A stretch of 29,199 bases of DNA from Candidatus Poseidoniales archaeon (GCA_003602535.1 QQSA01000008.1:1-29199); one strand, 5' to 3'. Counted from the first letter of the stretch, positions 1 through 8,354 are shown. Translations and numbers: made by a program. The notes: generated by a model from the sequence alone, not told the origin.

Positions 1-219
1 GTTTTCGAACGTTTTCTTTCAAAAGAACTGACTCTAGATGATCTTGATAAAATGTCAAGAAAAGAATTGACTCTTGGAAAATTAAATCGAGATTATATTC
101 GGAAAAATCTGACATATAGATTTACAATTCTGGACTCTTCTCAAAAAGCTAGAGAGTATGAAGACATCATCAAGAAGGGCGGTATTGAGTCAATTGGAAA
201 GCCGTACCTGAATGGTTGA
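1..219 (+). CDS. C-terminal fragment of a GIY-YIG-nuclease-like protein (5' end outside window)
   Basis: Frame 1 is open from the first base to a TGA at 217-219, giving 72 residues with no start needed. The visible part is basic and ends with the pattern IRKNLTYRF, then an acidic/alanine helix containing a conserved-looking Glu (AREYE), then GG..SIGKPYLN. This order (R-x-H/N-lS/T-aR/yRF, helix with E, G-x-PfLN) resembles the second half of GIY-YIG endonuclease domains, where the Glu binds the metal and the final Asn follows it. The catalytic GIY and YIG strands would lie upstream and cannot be seen, so the family call is tentative and activity cannot be judged. Confidence 0.45.
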   Translation, partial: VFERFLSKELTLDDLDKMSRKELTLGKLNRDYIRKNLTYRFTILDSSQKAREYEDIIKKGGIESIGKPYLNG

Positions 220-318
220 AATAGGTCTAGGACACACCGTGTAGAGTGTTCGGTAATTCTCTAAAATTCAGCAAAAATTGAATTGTGCTAAAGATGAAAA
301 GAAACCCTGGTCAAATGA

Positions 319-1272
319 TTAAGAAGTCTTTGTTTCTTCTTTATCGATTGCAACTGACTTCCATGAAACAAAAAAAGTTACCCCCAATAACGCTGCTGCA
401 ATGAGAAATATAGTAAAAAGTGGAGGCTGTTCTGGATTCATTCCAATTACAGGAGATGAAACGATTGCATGATCACGCGATTTGTCATCTTCATACATGA
501 CTCGAAATGTCTTATCATCAGTATCATGTCCTAAAATTCCAACAAAGGTCCAACCATTCTTGTCAAACATTGGGAAACACTGTTGCTCGAAAGTAGCTTG
601 ATCGTAATCACGGTAATCATCATCAGAATTTTTTGAACTTACATTTGTCCAGCCGTTTAATCCTTTGATTTGGAGATAAACTACATCCGATTCACAATCA
701 AAGTCATCAGAGGAGACATATACTGCATAATTACCTTCTAAATCAGAGAACTCTTCTTCCGTAGATTCTATCTCTCCTCGCATATCAATGTCGAAGAAAT
801 AGAAGTAACTCAGTCCAAGAAGAATAAGAACGAAGCATATTCCTACACGGCGAAATGAGATTTTTGTTTTGGTCTTTGGCTCCTCGGTCAATTCTGATAA
901 CGAAACGGTTTGAATTGACTCTTGTAAGTACTTTGATACATCATCAATTTCATTTCCAGCCCTTCTACAAATCTCTAAAATATCGGATTCAGGAATACCA
1001 TCTTCGACCATCATTTCGACGAGTACGGTATTGTCTTTGACCATCATTGGGGCGGCAACGAGTAACCATTTTGCAAATCCAAGTAAGCCACCGCCATCAT
1101 ATCTACCCATATCCACAATTTCGAAGTAGATATCTTCAGAATCATTTAGCAATGAAGATTCAAGTGATTTTGCTTCGGATGGGTATGCCTCAAGCCCAGG
1201 AGGAGGATTCTTCGATCTCTCAATCAACTCACGCGCTTTTTCTTTGATGAGTTCGAATTCGTGATCTGTCAT
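319..1272 (-). CDS. Unknown two-TM membrane protein with acidic extracytoplasmic domain
   Basis: A 317-residue protein I do not recognise. It has a charged, helical N-terminal part (about 1-140), TM helix 1 at about 143-160 preceded by basic residues (RR at 141-142), a very acidic external domain (about 163-283) rich in Asp and Tyr with two cysteines (193 and 232) that could form a disulfide, and TM helix 2 at about 284-303 followed by a short charged tail. Positive-inside logic puts both ends in the cytoplasm. A Gly/Leu-rich stretch at 60-78 is hydrophobic but broken by charges and is probably soluble. An AT-rich box about 25 bases upstream of the ATG (around 1297) suggests its own leaderless promoter. 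No enzymatic motif is visible. Confidence 0.75.
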   Translation of the reverse strand: MTDHEFELIKEKARELIERSKNPPPGLEAYPSEAKSLESSLLNDSEDIYFEIVDMGRYDGGGLLGFAKWLLVAAPMMVKDNTVLVEMMVEDGIPESDILEICRRAGNEIDDVSKYLQESIQTVSLSELTEEPKTKTKISFRRVGICFVLILLGLSYFYFFDIDMRGEIESTEEEFSDLEGNYAVYVSSDDFDCESDVVYLQIKGLNGWTNVSSKNSDDDYRDYDQATFEQQCFPMFDKNGWTFVGILGHDTDDKTFRVMYEDDKSRDHAIVSSPVIGMNPEQPPLFTIFLIAAALLGVTFFVSWKSVAIDKEETKTS

Positions 1273-1289
1273 ATTACGTGCACTTTTTT

Positions 1290-1303
1290 TGTTTCAATAA
1301 GTT
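1290..1303 (-). promoter_or_regulatory. Putative TATA box of the unknown two-TM gene
   Basis: Read on the minus strand, AAACTTATTGAAAC lies with its centre about 25 bases before the ATG at 1272, preceded by an A-rich stretch that could serve as a BRE. The spacing is that expected for an archaeal leaderless transcript. Sequence match only. Confidence 0.35.
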
Positions 1304-1397
1304 TTTTCCATTTTGTTGAAGCAATCCTCACACTGACTAATATTAGCAACTGTTTGTTTCCAAATATTGGATATTCGGGACATACTCAATTTTGATT

Positions 1398-2234
1398 TCA
1401 AGGCTCACTCGTTGGATCCCAACCTGAAACATAATTACATTCCATGGCCTTTATAGCATCCATTTCACTGGAAATGTCAACTTCTAAAGATGCTAAATTT
1501 TCCATGATTCTTTCAGGTCTACTGGATTTTGGAATTGTGATACAGCCACTGTCATAACAGAACTTGATCGCTACTTGAGCAGGAGTACAACCAAGCCTTT
1601 GAGCGATAGTTGCGAGTTCCGGGTCGTCAACTTTGTGACCTCTAGCAAGTGGTGAATAAGCCATGACCTTGGCTCCAACATCTACTGTAGATTGGAATAA
1701 TTGTGGGCGCTGCAACCAAGGATTGAATTCAACTTGGTTTACTGCAGGCATGTAAGAAGCGTATTCCTTCATGGCTTCAAGATGTGCAGAGCCGTAATTC
1801 GAAACTCCAATCGCTTTGACCCAGCCTTGCTCTAGACAATACTCCATTCCTTTCCAAACTGGAGCTCTATGTTCAGGGTTTTCAGGAGGTGCATGGACCA
1901 AGTAAAGATCGATATAATCGGTATCAAGTAACTCCAGTGACTTCTGGCAGTGTTCGATAACTTCCTCATATCCAGTTGCATGTCCACGACGTAATTTCGT
2001 GGTAATGAATAGCGACTCACGGCTCATACCTGACTGCTTAATCGCCTCACCAACCTCATGCTCGTTATTGTAAGCACGTGCTGTATCGATGTGTGTATAT
2101 CCTGCTTCTAAAGCTGCAAGAACTGAATTTTTACATTCACCTTCTTCAGACATCAAGAAGACGCCTAGCCCGAATTGAGGAATATCATGAACAAATGCTT
2201 CGCTGCCGTTAGGGGTGCTGTGGCTGATTCGCAT
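1398..2234 (-). CDS. Aldo/keto reductase family oxidoreductase
   Basis: A 278-residue protein of normal length for an NADPH-dependent aldo/keto reductase of the 2,5-diketo-gluconate reductase-like branch. The full catalytic tetrad is in place: Asp50 and Tyr55 in GYTHIDTARAYNNE, Lys80 in TTKL, and His114 in YLVHAPP. GVSNYG at 143-148 and the cofactor-binding IPKSSRPERI at 234-243 complete the signature. No signal peptide, so it acts in the cytoplasm, reducing aldehydes or ketones to alcohols; the physiological substrate cannot be read from the sequence. It is separated by only 42 bases from the upstream minus-strand gene but has its own TATA-like box at the right distance, so it may be transcribed alone. 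Confidence 0.93.
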   Translation of the reverse strand: MRISHSTPNGSEAFVHDIPQFGLGVFLMSEEGECKNSVLAALEAGYTHIDTARAYNNEHEVGEAIKQSGMSRESLFITTKLRRGHATGYEEVIEHCQKSLELLDTDYIDLYLVHAPPENPEHRAPVWKGMEYCLEQGWVKAIGVSNYGSAHLEAMKEYASYMPAVNQVEFNPWLQRPQLFQSTVDVGAKVMAYSPLARGHKVDDPELATIAQRLGCTPAQVAIKFCYDSGCITIPKSSRPERIMENLASLEVDISSEMDAIKAMECNYVSGWDPTSEP

Positions 2235-2255
2235 GATTGTCCTAAACCAAACTCA

Positions 2256-2266
2256 TTGATAAAATG
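2256..2266 (-). promoter_or_regulatory. Putative TATA box of the aldo/keto reductase gene
   Basis: On the minus strand CATTTTATCAA is centred 27 bases before the ATG at 2234, the ideal position for a leaderless archaeal start. It sits in the 42-base gap after the preceding gene. Confidence 0.45.
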
Positions 2267-2276
2267 CAAACAGTGT

Positions 2277-2918
2277 TCATTCTTCTTCCGACCAGGTCTT
2301 TCTCATCACAGAAGAGGTTAGATTTCCTGCATCTGTAAGCTCCATGTCGTGATCTACTACGAGGTGGCGCAGAAGTTGAGATTGAGACACCACTAGGTCA
2401 CACTTTGGACACTCAAGAGTCTTGATTGGCTTGTATCCTCTAAAATGTAATCTGCCTTGTTTGGTGGAAAGCATTCTCGCTGTCTTTGCAATGATGTATA
2501 TCGCCATGAAAGCGAATAACAGCAAGCAGCACATAGAGCCGAATCCTGCACCAGTTGGAGAAGGATACTGGGCGAGTTTTATGTTCTGAGTTACGGTTCC
2601 TCCAGAGTTTTCTAGAGTTGATAGATCGATTTTATGGACAAATTCTTCACCCCTTAGAGTTAGTAAAATGGTAGTTCCATTGTCTTCTTCATTCACTGAT
2701 AACAGCATTGTATAATTTCCATACCTATCGGTTTGAGCGGTATTTCCACGATACTTCAAACAATTATTTTCACCTTCTTCACAATCGATTCCAACATCAT
2801 AAAACTGGACTTGTGAGTTGTCGGCATATGTTGCTCTGCCAGTGATTACGTAAGTCTCAGCACTTACATTCACAGAGAAAAAAACAACCAGTAGAATCGG
2901 AATTAGGATTCTCCTCAT
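2277..2918 (-). CDS. Membrane protein: secreted beta domain, one TM helix, cytoplasmic C2H2-type zinc finger
   Basis: A 213-residue protein with a clear signal peptide (1-20, cleavage after SVNVSA). Residues 21-118 form an external domain that opens with a YVITGRATYADN pattern and contains TDRYGNYT, typical of carboxypeptidase-regulatory-like or Ig-like beta modules; Cys46 and Cys53 may pair. A TM helix follows at about 127-145, then a basic stretch and, in the cytoplasm, Cys170-x2-Cys173-x11-His185-x4-His190, a C2H2-like zinc site embedded in a predicted beta-hairpin/helix. The tail (191-213) is polar. The combination suggests a receptor or scaffold linking an external domain to an internal zinc-finger module; the function is not known. 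Confidence 0.8.
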   Translation of the reverse strand: MRRILIPILLVVFFSVNVSAETYVITGRATYADNSQVQFYDVGIDCEEGENNCLKYRGNTAQTDRYGNYTMLLSVNEEDNGTTILLTLRGEEFVHKIDLSTLENSGGTVTQNIKLAQYPSPTGAGFGSMCCLLLFAFMAIYIIAKTARMLSTKQGRLHFRGYKPIKTLECPKCDLVVSQSQLLRHLVVDHDMELTDAGNLTSSVMRKTWSEEE

Positions 2919-3061
2919 GGTGCTGTTAACGAGGTTCCACTTTTAGAATCTTGATTTTCTCCAGCCCAATTGTGGACATACCTTGCAGTACGACAAGTAT
3001 AGTATATCTCTCAAACACTTAATCAATCGGAAATCACTTTTTTAGACATTCTAACGCTTCA

Positions 3062-3073
3062 ATTTTAAAATAA
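3062..3073 (+). promoter_or_regulatory. Putative TATA box of the DUF4149-like gene
   Basis: ATTTTAAAATAA lies centred about 24 bases before the ATG at 3091, with a purine/pyrimidine context compatible with a BRE just upstream. Suggests a leaderless or near-leaderless mRNA. Confidence 0.45.
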
Positions 3074-3090
3074 CCTGATTTGGGACAATC

Positions 3091-3471
3091 ATGCACTTTT
3101 ACACACCTGGAGTCACCGTCGGAGTAATTATCCTTCAAGTTGCGATTATTATTCCAACACTTTCTAAAAAATTAGCTGAAGACGATTTTGGTAAAGCAAT
3201 TAGAGCATTATGGCCGAAGTTCTTCGCTCTGTCTGCAGCATTAGGTGCGATTAGTTCAGCGGTGATTTACTTTACAGGTGATGGTGGCAATTATCACTTG
3301 GCGATTTCAGGATTTACTTTCCTTGCTGCTTCTACTTGTTATCTGATTATTCCAGCAACAAATCAAGCTAAAGATGATGGTAATACAAAGCGATTTAACA
3401 TATTGCACAAGCTAAGTGTATGGCTAACAGTAACTATATTGCTAGCCAATATTGCCTTTTTGTTTATCTGA
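3091..3471 (+). CDS. Small four-helix membrane protein, DUF4149-like
   Basis: A 126-residue, strongly hydrophobic protein with four predicted TM helices at about 7-24, 45-62, 70-87 and 107-125. The order of features resembles DUF4149 proteins: a first helix ending in a polar segment with a small-residue/charged loop (LSKKLAEDDFGKAIRALWPKFF), a glycine-rich second helix, and a loop with a His before the last helix (FNILHKLSVWL). The family has no established biochemical role. It is transcribed alone, with its own upstream AT-rich box, and converges on nei with a 34-base gap. The family call is from pattern memory; the membrane topology is the firmer statement. Confidence 0.65.
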   Translation: MHFYTPGVTVGVIILQVAIIIPTLSKKLAEDDFGKAIRALWPKFFALSAALGAISSAVIYFTGDGGNYHLAISGFTFLAASTCYLIIPATNQAKDDGNTKRFNILHKLSVWLTVTILLANIAFLFI

Positions 3472-3505
3472 TTCCTTCAGACAAAAGTACTGAGTGCATC
3501 AGAAA

Positions 3506-4330
3506 TTAGCATTCAGGTTGGCAATGCGGACAGTAGTCTAACCTTCTGCGACCAGGTCTTGTATGAACAATAAGATGGCCACAATTGTGACATTCCCTGT
3601 CATTACGAGTGAATACCCAATGTCTTGCTCTACTACGAGACAATCCAACACTTCTGAGTTTGTCATATAGATCCAAATCTACGGTTATCCCTGGAACATC
3701 GTAAGATTGTCTCGAAAGGAATAATGCCTGCTCTGCCAGTCTTTTCTTCTCAGCATTACTCAAAGAAGAAATTGTTCGTTCAGGATGAAGTCCAGATGTA
3801 AATAGGACTTCACTGCGTAAATAATTACCAATTCCTGCGAAGAATCCCTGATCTAATAACAGAACTTTCAGGCGGCGGCGTTGGAATTTTTTCTGGTTCA
3901 TATGTTCGACCAAATCCTCAACTGTAGTTTCTGGAATAACTACATCTGGTCCCAATTTTGAAAGATATGGATGACCGGATAATTCCCAAGGCTCCATCAA
4001 CAAAATATCGGTAGCAGACCAAAGACGGCAAGTGTGTTTGTGAGTAGTTAGGGCTATCCTAAGAGAGCGATTCCATTTTTTGGGTGCTGTTTCTTTTAGA
4101 TTCACAGTCCACCTTCCATACAGTTGATTGTGACTATACATTACGAAATCATCAAAATGAATCAACATAGCTTTACCGCGTGCTTCAACCCGATTTACTG
4201 TCTTGCCAATGAAATCTTGATGAGATTCTGAGAATCTTGGAACTGCGATCTCAATGTCTTCGATGACCATTCCTTCCAGTGCTTTGCGAATCTTATTCGC
4301 AGCACGATGGATTTCAGGTCCTTCTGGCAT
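3506..4330 (-). CDS. nei: Endonuclease VIII-like DNA glycosylase/AP lyase (Nei)
   Basis: A 274-residue bifunctional glycosylase that excises oxidised pyrimidines and cleaves the abasic site by beta,delta-elimination. It starts MPEGPEIHRA, so Pro2 is the Schiff-base nucleophile and Glu3 the acid, with Glu6 also conserved. Lys53 lies in ARGKAML; YSHNQLYGRW at 65-74 is diagnostic of Nei rather than Fpg. LLLDQGFFAGIGNYLRSE (157-174) carries the helix-two-turn-helix Asn169. The C-terminal zinc finger has Cys247-x2-Cys250 and Cys267-x2-Cys270, with the finger-loop Arg at about 262. All catalytic residues are intact. It diverges from the photolyase gene across a 90-base gap. Confidence 0.95.
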   Translation of the reverse strand: MPEGPEIHRAANKIRKALEGMVIEDIEIAVPRFSESHQDFIGKTVNRVEARGKAMLIHFDDFVMYSHNQLYGRWTVNLKETAPKKWNRSLRIALTTHKHTCRLWSATDILLMEPWELSGHPYLSKLGPDVVIPETTVEDLVEHMNQKKFQRRRLKVLLLDQGFFAGIGNYLRSEVLFTSGLHPERTISSLSNAEKKRLAEQALFLSRQSYDVPGITVDLDLYDKLRSVGLSRSRARHWVFTRNDRECHNCGHLIVHTRPGRRRLDYCPHCQPEC

Positions 4331-4347
4331 GCAATACGTTCATTCTA

Positions 4348-4359
4348 TCCAATTAATAA
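4348..4359 (-). promoter_or_regulatory. Putative TATA box of nei
   Basis: On the minus strand the stretch CTTATTAATT (around 4351-4360) is centred about 25 bases from the nei ATG at 4330. A second AT box, TATTATACTAT at 4366-4376, sits further out and might serve the divergent photolyase gene with a short 5' leader, since it is about 50 bases from the GTG at 4421. Confidence 0.4.
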
Positions 4360-4420
4360 GGTCTGTATTATACTATGATTTACAACAAGTTTTGAAAAGC
4401 AAAAATACAATCTTCAAATC

Positions 4421-6040
4421 GTGTCAGCGTTTGCTTCGTCTTTACTAGACACCCCGGACGGAGTGGAACGCTGGCACTTCGTAACTTATGATCAACTCAA
4501 TCAGAAACTCTTACCTGAAATCGATGCCCAATCATTGGGATTGATATTTATTGAAACTTCTTGGAAAGCAAAACAATTGCCATATCACAAACAGAAATTG
4601 GCTCTACAATTGTCCAATCAAAGACACTTCGCATTGGAAATGCAGCAACTTGGCCACCCGATTAGGTATATCTTTGGTAAGAAAGAATATTATGCAATTT
4701 TAGAAGAATTAACAGACGAAATTGGAGTGATTACGGTTAACAAACCAGCAGAATTGATTCTTAGAAAATCCATATCCAATCTGACAAATAACGGCAAAAT
4801 CGAGGTTTTAGAACACAAAGGCTGGCTGACAACTTCTGAAGATTTCATCTCAAGTGTAGGCGAAAGTCCTCCCTGGAGAATGGACAAATTCTACCGTCAC
4901 ATTAGGAAAAGCCGCAACATAATGCTAGATGTTGATGGCAAACCATTGGGAGGTTCGTGGTCATTAGATGATCAGAATCGTCTACCGTGGGATGGTGCAG
5001 TAGAATTACCAAAGAAACCGATTTTCGAAGTGGATGAGATAACACAAGAAGTAATCCAAATGATTGAGAGCAAATATTCACATCACCCAGGTAAGATTAT
5101 TCCTGAAAACCTTCCAACATCGATCACAGATGCAAATCGATTATGGAAATGGGCGAAATCATCGGTAATGCATTGGTTTGGACCTTACGAAGATGCGATG
5201 ACGCAGGAACACAAAACACTGTTTCATACAACGATTTCATCGCTGCTTAACCTTAATCGGTTGATGCCGATTAATCTACTGAATGACACTTTAGAATTGG
5301 ACATTCCGTTGAATTCCAAAGAAGGTTTTGTTCGCCAAATTATTGGCTGGCGAGAATTTGTTCGTCATGTCCATGAATTAACTGAAGGGTTTGAAACCGA
5401 TCATGCACCAATCAATGCAAGGCCTGCAGCTGGTTGGAAGGGTGAATGGCCGGAACCAAGGATTACACCAAATGTGCTTGAAAATTCATTCCAATTACCT
5501 CCTACATTTTGGGGTGAAGAATCAGGGATGTTATGCTTAGATACTGCGGTTTCAGATGTGGTAGAGACTGGCTATGCACACCATATTCCACGTCTAATGG
5601 TTCTGGCAAATATCGGCAATCTGCTTGGGATTAATCCGAGGGAATTGACCGACTGGTTTTGGGCAATGTTCACCGATGCATATGATTGGGTAGTAGAACC
5701 TAATGTGTTAGCGATGGGAACATATGCAGTAGGTGAAATGATGACTACTAAGCCATATGTTAGTGGAACTCCTTACATCAAAAAGATGGGCGATTATTGT
5801 GGAGATTGTTCACTGCATTTCAAAAAATCATGTCCAATTTCTGACATGTATTGGAACTTCTTGGAAGAGAACCAAGACCATTTCAGAAATAATCACCGTA
5901 TGGCAATGCCAATGCGAACTCTTGCTAAGAGAACGCAGCAAGCCAAGGATACGGCAAAAGAAGTCACACAATACGTTAGAGCACAAATGTCCCGAGGATT
6001 AAAATTGGATCCAATAATTCTCGAAGGAATCAAATCTTAG
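4421..6040 (+). CDS. phrB: Iron-sulfur photolyase/cryptochrome (FeS-BCP, PhrB-like)
   Basis: A 539-residue member of the iron-sulfur bacterial cryptochrome/photolyase family, which uses FAD and blue light to repair (6-4) photoproducts. The N-terminal Rossmann-like DPRP domain shows FIETSWKAKQLPYHKQKLAL and RHFALEMQ. The FAD-binding half has EGFVRQIIGWREFVR (301-315), ETGYAHHIPRLMVLAN (382-397) and the region around DWVVEPNVLAMG (422-433). All four cluster ligands are present: Cys372, Cys460, Cys463 and Cys471 (YCGDC...KKSCP), arguing for a functional [4Fe-4S] centre. The start is GTG; an in-frame TGA at 4376 excludes an earlier one and no ATG precedes conserved sequence. Here phrB denotes the Fe-S family, not the E. 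coli class I enzyme. Confidence 0.93.
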   Translation: MSAFASSLLDTPDGVERWHFVTYDQLNQKLLPEIDAQSLGLIFIETSWKAKQLPYHKQKLALQLSNQRHFALEMQQLGHPIRYIFGKKEYYAILEELTDEIGVITVNKPAELILRKSISNLTNNGKIEVLEHKGWLTTSEDFISSVGESPPWRMDKFYRHIRKSRNIMLDVDGKPLGGSWSLDDQNRLPWDGAVELPKKPIFEVDEITQEVIQMIESKYSHHPGKIIPENLPTSITDANRLWKWAKSSVMHWFGPYEDAMTQEHKTLFHTTISSLLNLNRLMPINLLNDTLELDIPLNSKEGFVRQIIGWREFVRHVHELTEGFETDHAPINARPAAGWKGEWPEPRITPNVLENSFQLPPTFWGEESGMLCLDTAVSDVVETGYAHHIPRLMVLANIGNLLGINPRELTDWFWAMFTDAYDWVVEPNVLAMGTYAVGEMMTTKPYVSGTPYIKKMGDYCGDCSLHFKKSCPISDMYWNFLEENQDHFRNNHRMAMPMRTLAKRTQQAKDTAKEVTQYVRAQMSRGLKLDPIILEGIKS

Positions 6041-6072
6041 GCGAAATATACCCAAATATTTGTTACCTGATA

Positions 6073-7737
6073 GTGTTACCCGATGCTATGGAAAAAGGAG
6101 ATTCTAAGAAAACATCTCCGAAAAATAATCCTAAGGATATGGATGTTTCAGTTCCTATTTTCAGCCTCAGTATACCATTAGGAGTAAGAAAATATCTGAC
6201 ATTATTTCTATACGCTGTGGTAATAATTAGTTTGTTAGCTATTGCAGAGTTAAACCCTTGGGGGAATGATCTGAACAATCCATCTGGACTCGATGAGGAA
6301 AATGATTATTCATCATTCATCGATGTACCTTGGGCCGAATTAAAACCTATACATCACGGTACTATCGATATTGAGAAAGGCTTGATTACGAGTGAACTAG
6401 ATGACCGTAATCGATATTGTTCACGAGAATCTCCCAGTAATGTTTGGATAAAAGCCAATACATCAGGCGGTAAAGAGATTGACATTTTTGTTCCGAAAAA
6501 CTCTGGTCCTAGAATATCACTTGATTCACCAGATTGTGGAGAAGAGGTTACTCAAGCTGAAGTTTATGTTGAAAAGAATGACAATGGTTCATTTGAATTA
6601 TTATCTTGGGCGATATATGATACGAAACCTGAAGATAAAACTAATTTTGAACACATTAGGTGGGCGGTAATTGGTACGATTAGTGCATTTTTGTTGCTGA
6701 AATTACAACCTACTGAACTACAAAATCGCATAGAAAAAATCCGCCGAAAAAACTCACTTTACAGCAAAACAACTGTAGATGAATGGGTAATTTATGATTC
6801 TTGGGATTTAGTTAAAAATCGTGATCAGGAAGGCGAATTAATCAGTGAGCATCCTACGAAATTACCGAAAACAGAAAGTGGAGTAATTACTCCTTGGATA
6901 TTCTTAGTAGGTACAATATTCTTACTTCTTCACATATTATTTAGAGAAATATTCATTTTCGGCGGATCAGTTTTACTTGTATTCTTGAATCATGATTTGG
7001 ATTACGGTATTATCGCCTTTATTGTAGGAGCATTTGTTATTACTGTTGGACCATATGTCCTAATTGGTAAATTATTTAATTTAAGATCAAATATTGCAAA
7101 TTCATTTGGAATAATTTTCAAGAAACGCAGATTTGTAAAGATGATTGATGATGTCCCAACTTCAACAATTCGTGGTATGTCAATAGGTAGAGTTGAAGTT
7201 GCAGGAGTTGCTCTCAAAATGCGATTTGATGATTATTCAAATGGCGAAGTTATAGATCTGACTCCCAATCAAAATATAATCAAAAGAGTGGATGAGAGAG
7301 TAGTAGGTATCCAAAACCCCGACAACTGGCCAATTTTTAGAAAACTGTCAGGAGTGAAAAAGAAGGATCTTGACCCCAATCATCAGATTTCATTTATTGT
7401 CCATGATGGAACAGGCTCAGTTGTAGTAAAAATGCCAAGAAAGAACTTCGTTCTCGGTGCACTTCGTGCGAAAAATTCGACTAAATTTTCTTCTAAAAGT
7501 TACTGGACTATAGATGAAGGAGATCCTGTTCTAGTTATTGGAGAAGCAATAATTGGTGATGATGGCCAAATTTACATTGGTTCAGATGGATCTTCAAATT
7601 TACCTTCTGCTGTATTCAAGGGCACTGAATGGACAGTACAAGGTGGATTCCGTTCTACTTTGGAATATGTTCTCGCAGATATCTTGTTTGCAATTGTATT
7701 TATCATATTCATGTTACAATTTTGGGGGGTGTTATGA
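6073..7737 (+). CDS. Multi-TM membrane protein with a GIDE-like domain (no RING finger)
   Basis: A 554-residue protein (GTG start at 6073, or ATG at 6088 giving 549 residues; both have an AT box upstream). TM helices are predicted at about 41-60, 196-211, 272-290, 293-306, 312-334 and 531-550. Between TM1 and TM2 lies an external domain with Cys116 and Cys155. The soluble region 355-525 carries hallmarks of the GIDE domain of MUL1-type proteins: VPTSTIRGMSIGRVEVAGVA (361-380), FIVHDGTGSVVVKM (441-454) and DEGDPVLVIGEA (481-492). Eukaryotic relatives add a RING ubiquitin-ligase domain; here the protein ends in a TM helix with no cysteine/histidine finger. Function in archaea is unknown. Its stop overlaps the next start (ATGA). 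Confidence 0.75.
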   Translation: MLPDAMEKGDSKKTSPKNNPKDMDVSVPIFSLSIPLGVRKYLTLFLYAVVIISLLAIAELNPWGNDLNNPSGLDEENDYSSFIDVPWAELKPIHHGTIDIEKGLITSELDDRNRYCSRESPSNVWIKANTSGGKEIDIFVPKNSGPRISLDSPDCGEEVTQAEVYVEKNDNGSFELLSWAIYDTKPEDKTNFEHIRWAVIGTISAFLLLKLQPTELQNRIEKIRRKNSLYSKTTVDEWVIYDSWDLVKNRDQEGELISEHPTKLPKTESGVITPWIFLVGTIFLLLHILFREIFIFGGSVLLVFLNHDLDYGIIAFIVGAFVITVGPYVLIGKLFNLRSNIANSFGIIFKKRRFVKMIDDVPTSTIRGMSIGRVEVAGVALKMRFDDYSNGEVIDLTPNQNIIKRVDERVVGIQNPDNWPIFRKLSGVKKKDLDPNHQISFIVHDGTGSVVVKMPRKNFVLGALRAKNSTKFSSKSYWTIDEGDPVLVIGEAIIGDDGQIYIGSDGSSNLPSAVFKGTEWTVQGGFRSTLEYVLADILFAIVFIIFMLQFWGVL

Positions 7738-8255
7738 TGCAGAAAAGTGACTTACAAAAGTTGGGCGATTCTCTTGATGGCCTTGTGAAATTGGAAGAAG
7801 GGATGAATAGTGTGATAATGACTTACACTTTCAGGCCATTTTTGTTTTGGATATTCTTGTCTGTAGCCACTTCATTTTTATCGCTCCTATACTTTGCAGG
7901 AATAGATAATTCAATGATTGGTTTAGCATTTATTTGTTGTTTAGGTTTAATCTCTATTCTGCGAATAAGAGTTTTTGACAAGTGTCAAATCGAATTCTTT
8001 CCACGTGAAATCATATGTAAGCGAGGCTTCTTATTTCCCAAAGTCACGACTTTACGACGTTATACAAATCACGATTTAGAGATAAAATCTGAGATAGAAC
8101 GTGGTAGCACTCAACACGGTACTGTTGAGCATTATAGCACATATATCAGTGACTGGTATGGTTCCTTTGTCGTATATTGTAAATCCAGAGGAATTTCTTT
8201 AGAATTAGTAAATATCATGAAAGAATGTGAAAAATTGACAAGGATGGATGATTAA
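7734..8255 (+). CDS. Small two-TM protein with a C-terminal beta-rich (PH-like) domain
   Basis: I chose the ATG at 7734 (173 residues): it overlaps the upstream TGA as ATGA and follows GGGGGGTG, a usable ribosome binding site; the longer reading frame from 7629 lies entirely inside the preceding gene. Two TM helices occupy about 33-55 and 58-75 with a short loop between, followed by a soluble part (76-173) of alternating hydrophobic strands (FDKCQIEFFPREIICKRG and similar) reminiscent of bacterial PH-like domains such as YdbT/bPH2. The family resemblance is weak; the membrane topology and the coupling to the GIDE-like gene are clear. A perfect hairpin follows the stop codon. Confidence 0.65.
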   Translation: MMQKSDLQKLGDSLDGLVKLEEGMNSVIMTYTFRPFLFWIFLSVATSFLSLLYFAGIDNSMIGLAFICCLGLISILRIRVFDKCQIEFFPREIICKRGFLFPKVTTLRRYTNHDLEIKSEIERGSTQHGTVEHYSTYISDWYGSFVVYCKSRGISLELVNIMKECEKLTRMDD

Positions 8256-8258
8256 TCA

Positions 8259-8278
8259 AATTTCAAATGTGAAATTTC
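8259..8278 (+). terminator. Hairpin after the stop codon of the GIDE-like/two-TM operon
   Basis: AAATTTCA-AATG-TGAAATTT is a perfect 8-bp inverted repeat with a 4-base loop starting four bases after the TAA at 8253-8255. Position suggests transcript termination or 3'-end protection. There is no long T run directly after it. Confidence 0.4.
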
Positions 8279-8354
8279 ACTCAACTCTTCTTTGGGGCTC
8301 TAGTCTCAATCAAACAACAAACTTGACCATTGTGTTTTATCTTGAGGTTTGGCA

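Noticed and set aside
7629..7733. Longer N-terminus for the two-TM protein starting at 7629
   Set aside because: It lies wholly inside the GIDE-like coding sequence; the ATG at 7734 overlapping the stop and preceded by GGGGGGTG is far more likely.
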